A program made the position numbers and the translations under genes. A DNA stretch of 49,106 nt, from the NCBI GenBank assembly GCA_017544935.1, contig JAFYDF010000030.1, forward strand, positions 1 through 49,106, written 5' to 3'. This DNA is from Clostridia bacterium (GTDB taxonomy: Bacteria; Bacillota; Clostridia; Christensenellales; Aristaeellaceae). Every line of letters starts with the position of its first letter. Within the stretch, counting starts at the first letter, position 1. The notes under the pieces were generated by a model. It was not told where the DNA came from. It was given only the letters and a program-made list of their open reading frames with translations, and did not search any database. Below, in pieces: positions 42,240-49,106 of the stretch.

Positions 42240-42843
42240 CCGTATTGAAAGAGAACAAGCCATGATCGCCCATGACGGCATTTACTGGGATCATTATGAC
42301 CGTGTCGCCGGAATGGACGAGGCGGGCAGGGGACCGCTTGCAGGAGATGTAGTTGCCGCGTGCGTGGTCATGCCGCCTTCGCCTGTCATAGGCTGGGTGG
42401 ATGACAGCAAGAAACTGTCCGCAAAACGACGTGAACTGGTATATGAGGAGATCCTGAAAACGGCGCTGTTTGTCGGCGTCGGCCGCGCGGACCCGAAGGA
42501 AATCGATGAGATTAATATCCTGCGCGCGACCATGAACGCCATGCGGCGCGCGACTGCCGGAGCGCAGGCGGGGATCTACCTGATCGATGCGGTGAAAGGG
42601 CTGAACCTCGACGCACCGGAGCTTCCGATCATTCACGGTGATGCGGTTTCGTATTCGATCGCCGCAGCGAGCATTATCGCGAAGGTTACAAGGGACCGGG
42701 AAATGGAAATCATGGATACACTGTATCCCGAGTATGGGTTTGCGCAGCATAAGGGATACGGTACGGCTCAGCATATCGAGGCTATCAGAAAGTACGGCCC
42801 GTGCCCGATCCACCGAATGAGCTTTATTCAAAAGTTTATCTGA
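42229..42843 (+). CDS. rnhB: Ribonuclease HII
   Basis: 204 residues. Removes RNA primers and misplaced ribonucleotides from DNA. Motifs: GMDEAGRGPLAG with catalytic Asp-Glu, DSKKLSAKRRE, IHGDAVSYSIAAASIIAKVTRD and YGFAQHKGYGT. ATG 42229 overlaps the rbgA end and has GGAGGAAG upstream. The frame is open 12 codons further upstream, but those codons lie inside rbgA and do not match the family. Confidence 0.95.
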   Translation: MASDRIEREQAMIAHDGIYWDHYDRVAGMDEAGRGPLAGDVVAACVVMPPSPVIGWVDDSKKLSAKRRELVYEEILKTALFVGVGRADPKEIDEINILRATMNAMRRATAGAQAGIYLIDAVKGLNLDAPELPIIHGDAVSYSIAAASIIAKVTRDREMEIMDTLYPEYGFAQHKGYGTAQHIEAIRKYGPCPIHRMSFIQKFI

Positions 42844-42885
42844 TGCGGTTTTAACATAAACACTTTTTATTTTCGGGAGAATAGG

Positions 42886-45800
42886 ATGAGATCAAGGCTT
42901 AAGTGGCTGGCTCTGGCGATCGCGGTAGTTGTCATCGCGGTCGTGGTGACAGTCATCTTCGGAAAAAGCAATACGCCGAAAATGCAGGAAGGCAATCTTC
43001 TGGCAAACGGCGATTTTTCGCAAGCGGACGAGAACGGACTGCCGTCCGGCTGGTATACGGATGCGTACATCCATACAGTCGGGTATACGGATTATTCCAT
43101 GGAAAACGGCATCGTCACGATCGTGAACCATGCGCTGAACGATGCACGCTTTGCACAGAAGGTCGATGTGCAGCCCGACAGCCTGTACTGCCTTACCGGG
43201 TATGTCAGGGCACAGGCAAACGGGGGACTCGGTGCGAACCTTTCTGTATCCGACGTATACGCGTTCTCGTCTTCCGTGTATGACAGTGACGAATGGCAGC
43301 AGGTGACGCTTTACGGGCGTACCGGTAAAGATCAGCATTCCGTTACTGTGTTCGTACGTCTTGGCGGTTACAGCGGTGAGGCGACCGGCACTGCCTCATT
43401 CAAAGATATATCGCTCACACAGGTCGAGAGTGTTCCGTCCGAATATGTTGCCTATCAGTGGTATAAGAATACTACGGCAAAGGCTGCTTCCGAGAAGAAC
43501 TCTTCATCATCTTCTGCCTGGCCGTGGCTGACAGGGATCGCGCTTGCCTATGCAGTGATTTGCTGGTTCCTGAGCCGTTCGGTGCTTGGAGAAGAGCCCT
43601 TGGCAGACAGAAAGCATAACTGGCTGCCGCTCGTCGGGATCATTGCCGCCGCGGTCGCGGTCAGATGCGCTATCGCGTTCATGATCCCAGGCTACGGTGT
43701 CGATATCGGATGCTTTACAGCCTGGGGTAATTCCATGGCGAATAACGGCGCTGCTGAGTTCTACGCTTCAGGTGCTTTCTGCGATTATCCTCCGGGATAT
43801 ATCCTGGTTCTGGGACTTTTGGGCAGGATCGGCAAGGCTTTCGGTACAGGAATGACTGAGTTCCTTGTCAAATTGCCTTCTATCATATGTGATGCCGCGG
43901 CTGCGGCTCTGCTGTATGTGTATTCCAGAAAGTACATGTCGGGCAAAGCGGCTTTTACGATCAGTGCGCTGTATGCTTTCAATCCGCTTACATTTGCCGC
44001 TGGGGCGGCATGGGGGCAGGCTGACAGCGTGATGGCCCTGTGCATCCTGTTAGTCGTGATCCTCGCTATCGAGGACAGGTGGTATGCCGCACTTCCCGTA
44101 TACATGATCGCAGTGTTCATGAAGCCTCAGGCGCTGATGTTCGGACCGCTGGGACTGATCGCATTGGTTGGTAAAATCATCCGCAAAAAGAATAAGAAGA
44201 TTATCATCCACAGCGTGATCGGGATTGCTTTTTCTGCCGTGATCGCTGCGGCCGTGATCCTGCCTTTCTCTTCTAAAATGGACAACAGCGAGGGCTGGTG
44301 GGTCATTCGTCTTTACCAGGGCACCATGGGCTATTACGCGAATGCGACCGTGAACGCTTGCAACCTGTATTTCCTGTTTGGAAAGAACTGGGCTAGCGTT
44401 GGGACGGATGCGCCATTCCTGATCCGTGCCTGCGTAGCACTGGTCCTGCTGGGAGGGACTGCTGCGGGGGCTGTGCGCTATCAGTGGTATAAACGCGGGA
44501 AGGTCAGACTTACAATCCTCGTTGTATTGGCACTGCTTATCATCACTGCCGCTGCCGTGCCCATGACGTATCAGACGCTCGGACGCCTGGTCATTGTGTT
44601 CAGCGTGCTTCTGTGCGTTGGAATGTATCTCAAAGACAACAGCATCCGGCATCTGCCGCTTCTCGGCGCACTGCAGCTGCTGCTCCTGTGCTGCACCGGC
44701 ACGATGATGCATGAGAGATATCTGTTCCCTGCGGTTATCCTGCTCGCACTTGCCTGCGTGATCGAACGTGACTTGCGTGTCTATATCCTCTTCATTCTTG
44801 CGACAGTATGCACATTCCTTAATGTCGGCGTCGTTCTGGACCGCGGGATCCGCATCGGCGGAGTAGACGGGCATCTGGACGCGCCGCTGTTCAGAATTGC
44901 CAGCGACAGTGCAGGCCTTGAATATGCTATTTCTGCACTCCTGTGTCTCGTAACCGCTTATTCAGGTTTTGTTGCCTTCGGTATCTGCATGGAAGGAAGG
45001 GCTGTTGCTTACAAAGTTTCTGAGCAGGCAGAGGCCGAAGAGACACATATCGGCACATATCCTCCCACATTCAGGGAACTTGAGAACCCGGAGAAGCTTT
45101 GCAGGATGCGCTGGCAGGACTGGGTGATCATTGCAGTTGTTACTGCAATATACTCCGTGGTCGCGTTGACGAATCTTGGAAGCACGACTTCGCCGCAGAC
45201 CTGGTGGCGGTCCAAGACTGCAACAGAAAGCGTGACGTTGGATCTTGGACGAACCCGGGAATTCAAGATGCTCTATCTTGGCGGTATTCATAACCGAGAT
45301 ATGGAATTTACGGTACGCACGAGCAATGACGGCGTAAACTGGAGCGAGCCTTACTGGGCACAGATTACGGAAGGACAATGCTTCCAGTGGCAGTATGTGC
45401 GTCAGGTGAATACATATGACGGGAACCGGAATTATTCGAGCGTTGCTGTGCGCATGAACGGGCGGTATGTGAAGATAGAAGCAAAGAGCATAGCCCTGAC
45501 GCTCTATGAAGTAATCATGCGAGATCCGGATACCCAGGAAGTCTTCCCGGCATCTGTGTATGACGGTGCGGGGGAATGTCTGATCGATGAACAGGATACA
45601 TTCACTGGCGAGCCTGGATGGTATAACAGCACATACTTTGATGAGATCTATCATGCGCGTACGGGATATGAACACTATCTGGCCATGAACGGCGATTACA
45701 CATACCGGCCGTACGAGACTTCGCATCCGCCGCTCGGCAAGGTACTTATGGCTTTCTCAATCTCAGCCTTTGGCATGACACCGTTCGGATGGCGCTTCGC

Positions 45801-47019
45801 GGGCGCACTCGCGGGGATACTCATGCTGCCTGGACTCTACCTGCTTGGGAAGCTCATGACAAAGCGCCGGATCATGGCGGCTGCCGCGATGCTGCTTATG
45901 GCGGTCGACTGTATGCATTTCACACAGACACGCATTGCTACGATCGACAGCTTTGTCGTACTGTTCATTATCTGGTCCATGGTGTTCATGGTGTATTACC
46001 TGCGGATGGATTACTGGAACAAGCCTTTCTGGAAGACCCTTGTACCGCTGTTCCTGTCAGGCGTGTTCATGGGCCTTGCGATCGCCAGCAAGTGGACGGG
46101 ATGCTATGCGGGCGCGGGCCTTGCATTGCTCTTCTTCTGGAGCGTCTACAGGCGTCTCAGGCAGAGCATGTATGCCAAGGACGCGATCGAAGAAGACCCT
46201 GCGAAGGAAAGCCTTCCCCGGTATAAAGCGGCAGCTGACGGGATGTGGAAGAGGCCGGTCTGTACGATGCTTTCCTGCCTGATATTCTTCGTCGCGATAC
46301 CGGCTGCCATATATTACTGCTCTTACATTCCCTACTTTATGCCGTACTCGCCTTCAGGCGTGACCGTGAAGCGGGTCATAGAGGCTGCCCAGGGCATGTT
46401 CAATTATCACAGCATTCCGGGTCTGGGCATGGACCATCCGTTCTATTCACCCTGGTATGAGTGGCCTGTGATAGGAAAGCCCATGTGGTATTACAGCGCG
46501 ACATACCGCCCTGAAGGCGGCACCCAGACAATCGTGGCAATGGGTAATCCTGCTGTATGGTGGGGCGGGCTTCTCGCACTTGCATCGGTGCTTATGATCT
46601 GGATTTTCAGACACTTCAGGCGCGGCGGGATCTCACTGTATACGAAAAAGAACGATATGCGGCCTGCAATTCTGCTGATCGGATTCGCGGCACAGTTCGC
46701 ACCTTGGATGCTCGTACCGCGCGGTACTTACATCTATCACTATTTCACATCAGTGCCTTTTATCATCCTCTGCACGGTGCTGTGCTTTGACCTTCTGCAG
46801 GATGTGGCTGACAGCTGGTATTATAGGAAGACGGATAATAACGGGAATCCTGCCGCAGTCCAGAGAATACTGCGTTACCTGCCCACCGTACTGCTTGTCC
46901 TGTTCCTGCTGGCAGCTGCAGCACTGTTCATTGCATTCTTCCCGTACGCGAGCGGACAGACGGCGACCTATGGCAGACTTGAACCCATGAAATGGTTTGA
47001 CCGCTGGATCTATTACTGA
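42886..47019 (+). CDS. Giant membrane glycosyltransferase: two GT-C modules with lectin-like and discoidin-like domains
   Basis: 1377 residues. After one N-terminal helix comes an extracellular carbohydrate-binding-like domain (about 35-185: NLLANGDFSQADENGLPSGW to the VSPS region). A first multi-helix GT-C module follows (about 210-735; GYGVDIGCFTAWG and AWGQADSVMAL are acceptor- and donor-side marks). After a helix an F5/8-discoidin-like domain (about 765-890) appears. The second module (about 905-1377) is a PMT/GT39 protein-mannosyltransferase type with TYFDEIYHARTGYEHYL and ETSHPPLGK. Both modules use polyprenyl-phosphate sugars. A single polypeptide with both is unusual. It may modify surface proteins or wall glycans. 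The ATG is preceded by CGGGAGAATAGG. Confidence 0.85.
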   Translation: MRSRLKWLALAIAVVVIAVVVTVIFGKSNTPKMQEGNLLANGDFSQADENGLPSGWYTDAYIHTVGYTDYSMENGIVTIVNHALNDARFAQKVDVQPDSLYCLTGYVRAQANGGLGANLSVSDVYAFSSSVYDSDEWQQVTLYGRTGKDQHSVTVFVRLGGYSGEATGTASFKDISLTQVESVPSEYVAYQWYKNTTAKAASEKNSSSSSAWPWLTGIALAYAVICWFLSRSVLGEEPLADRKHNWLPLVGIIAAAVAVRCAIAFMIPGYGVDIGCFTAWGNSMANNGAAEFYASGAFCDYPPGYILVLGLLGRIGKAFGTGMTEFLVKLPSIICDAAAAALLYVYSRKYMSGKAAFTISALYAFNPLTFAAGAAWGQADSVMALCILLVVILAIEDRWYAALPVYMIAVFMKPQALMFGPLGLIALVGKIIRKKNKKIIIHSVIGIAFSAVIAAAVILPFSSKMDNSEGWWVIRLYQGTMGYYANATVNACNLYFLFGKNWASVGTDAPFLIRACVALVLLGGTAAGAVRYQWYKRGKVRLTILVVLALLIITAAAVPMTYQTLGRLVIVFSVLLCVGMYLKDNSIRHLPLLGALQLLLLCCTGTMMHERYLFPAVILLALACVIERDLRVYILFILATVCTFLNVGVVLDRGIRIGGVDGHLDAPLFRIASDSAGLEYAISALLCLVTAYSGFVAFGICMEGRAVAYKVSEQAEAEETHIGTYPPTFRELENPEKLCRMRWQDWVIIAVVTAIYSVVALTNLGSTTSPQTWWRSKTATESVTLDLGRTREFKMLYLGGIHNRDMEFTVRTSNDGVNWSEPYWAQITEGQCFQWQYVRQVNTYDGNRNYSSVAVRMNGRYVKIEAKSIALTLYEVIMRDPDTQEVFPASVYDGAGECLIDEQDTFTGEPGWYNSTYFDEIYHARTGYEHYLAMNGDYTYRPYETSHPPLGKVLMAFSISAFGMTPFGWRFAGALAGILMLPGLYLLGKLMTKRRIMAAAAMLLMAVDCMHFTQTRIATIDSFVVLFIIWSMVFMVYYLRMDYWNKPFWKTLVPLFLSGVFMGLAIASKWTGCYAGAGLALLFFWSVYRRLRQSMYAKDAIEEDPAKESLPRYKAAADGMWKRPVCTMLSCLIFFVAIPAAIYYCSYIPYFMPYSPSGVTVKRVIEAAQGMFNYHSIPGLGMDHPFYSPWYEWPVIGKPMWYYSATYRPEGGTQTIVAMGNPAVWWGGLLALASVLMIWIFRHFRRGGISLYTKKNDMRPAILLIGFAAQFAPWMLVPRGTYIYHYFTSVPFIILCTVLCFDLLQDVADSWYYRKTDNNGNPAAVQRILRYLPTVLLVLFLLAAAALFIAFFPYASGQTATYGRLEPMKWFDRWIYY

Positions 47020-47076
47020 TATTATATAAGCAAAAGGAATTACAATAACAGCCTGAACGCGAAAGGAGTAATTTAG

Positions 47077-47922
47077 ATGCTGAAGCGGATAATTGCGGTA
47101 CTGATTCTCATTGCCTTGGTATCTTCTCTCGCTCTGGCGGATGGCATGCAGGGATACTCCGCCAAACTGAATAAGAAGATAGCTACACGCACTGGACCTT
47201 CCCGTTCCTATGATGAACCCGGGACCTTCTTCATCAGTAACTGGGCATCCCAGACCGTCACTGTATACACAAAAGCTTACCGTGACGGTGTATGGTGGGT
47301 CCTGGTCGACTTTGCCGAGAGAGGGCATCCTTACCGCCTGTATACCGGTGCCAGCCGTGTGGAGATCGACCTGTCCATGATCCCGGAAGAAAAGCCCATC
47401 GGTACGTTCAGCCTTGGCTGGAACAATGATATCACGGGATACTATGGCCCGGGCACCAATTATACAGGGATCAAGAAGGCTGTGCCCAAGGGCGCGAGCG
47501 GTGATGTATATGCTGTTGAGAACGGATATGTATGGATCGATTTCTTCGACAGCGAATCCAATAAACAGCGTCGTGCCTGGGTCAGGAGCGACCTGGTCTC
47601 CGTAACGCTGAACTACACTCCGCCGACCAATAATACGGGTAATATGTTCCATGGAAAAACAGAGAACAGAGATACTGTGACGGTCAAGATCAAGAATGTA
47701 GCCGGTCAGTACAGTTATGTGGATATCTTCTTCTATCGCCTGGCGAATCTTGAGAATGTGCCGGTATTCATGGCTGACAATAATCACGGGACATTCTCCA
47801 TCACAAGGGATAATATCTATTATTACGGCGAGATCTGGTTCACTCAGACCGGCCTGGTCATGGATTTCTTCAGTTCATTTAATCTGTTTAATATGGGCGG
47901 GGGACTGAACTATTCTCTCTGA
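47077..47922 (+). CDS. Secreted SH3-like protein
   Basis: 281 residues. Signal peptide MLKRIIAVLILIALVSSLALA. Two SH3-like regions (about 25-95 and 110-175) with TRTGPSRSYDE and GYYGPGTNYTG segments of the bacterial SH3 kind, then a C-terminal beta-rich part (about 195-281) of unknown fold. It probably binds the cell wall. It starts after GAAAGGAG, 57 bases after the glycosyltransferase stop. Confidence 0.8.
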   Translation: MLKRIIAVLILIALVSSLALADGMQGYSAKLNKKIATRTGPSRSYDEPGTFFISNWASQTVTVYTKAYRDGVWWVLVDFAERGHPYRLYTGASRVEIDLSMIPEEKPIGTFSLGWNNDITGYYGPGTNYTGIKKAVPKGASGDVYAVENGYVWIDFFDSESNKQRRAWVRSDLVSVTLNYTPPTNNTGNMFHGKTENRDTVTVKIKNVAGQYSYVDIFFYRLANLENVPVFMADNNHGTFSITRDNIYYYGEIWFTQTGLVMDFFSSFNLFNMGGGLNYSL

Positions 47923-47971
47923 TATCATCAAGAAGTGGTATTGAAATAATAGAGATTATATGTTACCATTA

Positions 47972-48003
47972 CGAATGCGTTTTTCTTAAGGAAAACGCAT
48001 TCG
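47972..48003. repeat. 32-base near-perfect palindrome upstream of topA
   Basis: CGAATGCGTTTT (47972-47983) pairs with AAAACGCATTCG (47992-48003), and the 8-base loop TCTTAAGG nearly continues the symmetry. A further AATGCGTCGCATG follows near 48018. No T-tract follows, so it is more likely an operator or a transposon-type footprint than a terminator. It lies between the SH3-like gene and topA. Confidence 0.65.
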
Positions 48004-48126
48004 ATCCGTTTTGGAAGGAATGCGTCGCATGTAGACATACATCTGACAGTTTTTCATGCCTGCAGTACGTATATTCTTCTGATTTTCTTTGAATATTATA
48101 CATATATGACTGGAGGAGCTTTTAAA

Positions 48127-49106
48127 GTGGCAGCAGGAACAAAACTGGTTATTGTCGAATCCCCGGCAAAAGCACGTACTATCGCGAAATTTCTTGGAAA
48201 AGGATATAAGGTAGAAGCGTCACAGGGTCATGTCCGCGACCTGCCCAAGTCACAGCTGGGTATTGATGTCGAGAATGACTTTGATATGAAGTATATTACG
48301 ATCCATGGCCGCGGAAAGATCCTCGCCAAGATCCGTAAGGAAGCAAAAGCTGCCAGCAAGATCTATCTTGCAACAGACCCGGACCGTGAGGGAGAAGCGA
48401 TTTCATGGCATCTTGCGCAGACACTGGATATTGATCCCGCTGCGCCTACTCGTATTGAGTTCCATGAGATCACCAAGAAGGCGATTGCTAATGCGCTGCA
48501 CAGCCCGCGTCCTATTGATATGGAACTGGTGGACGCACAGCAGGCGCGCCGTGCGCTGGACCGCCTTGTCGGATATAAGATCAGCCCGCTTCTTTGGGCT
48601 AAGATCAAGAAGGGCCTGTCAGCAGGCCGCGTGCAGAGCGTAGCTACGCGCATGGTCGTTGAGCGCGAGCAGGAGATTGAGGCATTCATTCCCGAAGAAT
48701 ACTGGGATATTACCGCACATGTCGTGCTTCCGAATGCCCGTGGTCGCAAGAACACGTTTAAAGCGCGCCTTGCTATGGTCGACGGCAGGAAAGCCGCTCT
48801 GCACAATGAAGCCGAAATGCTTAAGGCCCGCGCTAAGATTGAAGGCGCTTCCTTTGACGTTTCGGATATCAAGACCGGTGAAAAGCGCAAGCAGCCCGCA
48901 CCGCCGTTCACGACGTCTTCTCTTCAGCAGGAAGCAGGACGAAAGCTGAACTTTACTACACAGAAAACCATGCAGGTCGTTCAGCAGCTCTATGAAGGAA
49001 TTGAGCTGCAGGGCGAGGGAATGCAGGGACTTGTTACGTATATCCGTACCGACTCTGTTCGCGTCAGTGATGAAGCGCTTAATTCTGTTCGTGAGTATAT
49101 CGGAGC
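48127..49106 (+). CDS. topA: DNA topoisomerase I, 5' part (continues beyond window)
   Basis: 326 codons are visible and the frame is open to the window end. GTG 48127 has GGAGGAGC upstream. The Toprim domain begins KLVIVESPAKARTIAKFLG and has the metal motif DPDREGEA. The active-site Tyr is Tyr305 in VTYIRTDS. Relaxes negative supercoils behind RNA polymerase. In this strand it follows the SH3-like gene with a 204-base gap. Confidence 0.97.
   Translation, partial: MAAGTKLVIVESPAKARTIAKFLGKGYKVEASQGHVRDLPKSQLGIDVENDFDMKYITIHGRGKILAKIRKEAKAASKIYLATDPDREGEAISWHLAQTLDIDPAAPTRIEFHEITKKAIANALHSPRPIDMELVDAQQARRALDRLVGYKISPLLWAKIKKGLSAGRVQSVATRMVVEREQEIEAFIPEEYWDITAHVVLPNARGRKNTFKARLAMVDGRKAALHNEAEMLKARAKIEGASFDVSDIKTGEKRKQPAPPFTTSSLQQEAGRKLNFTTQKTMQVVQQLYEGIELQGEGMQGLVTYIRTDSVRVSDEALNSVREYIG

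Noticed and set aside
46750..47787. A 345-codon minus-strand frame across the glycosyltransferase end and SH3-like gene
   Set aside because: Antisense shadow over two well-supported plus-strand genes, without motif or ribosome site.
48018..48126. A specific -35/-10 promoter for topA
   Set aside because: A TATTAT -10-like box is visible near the start, but no matching -35 was found, so no feature was listed.

Overview
The window looks like chromosomal DNA of a strictly anaerobic Bacillota, most likely class Clostridia. The reasons are a trimeric [FeFe] hydrogenase of NADH-linked type, a near-consensus sigma-A promoter style with strong GGAGG ribosome sites, a UPF0291/YnzC-type small protein, RbgA, acetate kinase, and many small secreted SH3-type or envelope proteins with short Gram-positive signal peptides. 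Base composition is mid-GC. A gut or rumen Christensenellales/Aristaeellaceae-like lineage is my guess and is not proven. I saw no rRNA, tRNA or CRISPR array.

Region 1 (1-3748) is the tail of a surface-polysaccharide locus: the end of a PHP-type tyrosine phosphatase, a large lipoprotein with a degenerate deacetylase-like part and a right-handed beta-helix, and an unknown protein. Region 2 (3754-8549) is the most unusual stretch. The [FeFe] hydrogenase operon hydC-hydB-hydA (minus strand) lies between the two ends of a broken IS1182-type transposon. The left inverted repeat and transposase N-terminus are on one side. A decayed IS30 transposase fragment, the IS1182 transposase C-terminus and the right inverted repeat are on the other.

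Region 3 (8564-10822) holds a secreted tyrosine phosphatase broken by an in-frame TAG and an SGNH hydrolase. Region 4 (10959-14305) is a HAD-like protein with tldD and tldE, followed by a 400-base spacer with two hairpins and an exact 11-base repeat ladder. Region 5 (14708-17348) has a tRNA-dihydrouridine synthase, a radical SAM protein and an L,D-transpeptidase-like protein. Region 6 (17338-22457) is a tightly packed six-gene minus-strand operon: M1 peptidase, phosphodiester glycosidase, Lgt-like protein, YnzC-like protein, NUDIX hydrolase and VanW/SH3 protein.

Region 7 (22713-26661) has a QueG-like Fe-S protein, a two-component system whose kinase lacks an in-frame start, and a TrmH-family methyltransferase. 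Region 8 (26743-35880) has a Cache-HAMP-SpoIIE phosphatase with uvrB, an unknown membrane protein, and a GNAT, alpha/beta hydrolase, murF, ddl operon. Region 9 (36063-49106) is mostly housekeeping: ackA-rnhA, plsY, der, a DUF512 radical SAM protein, rbgA-rnhB, a 1377-residue double GT-C glycosyltransferase, a secreted SH3-like protein and the start of topA.

Functionally the window combines hydrogen and acetate fermentation (hydABC, ackA), envelope construction and remodelling (ddl, murF, VanW, L,D-transpeptidase-like, Lgt-like, GT39, polysaccharide proteins), and RNA/DNA maintenance (rnhA, rnhB, uvrB, topA, der, rbgA, dus, trmH).
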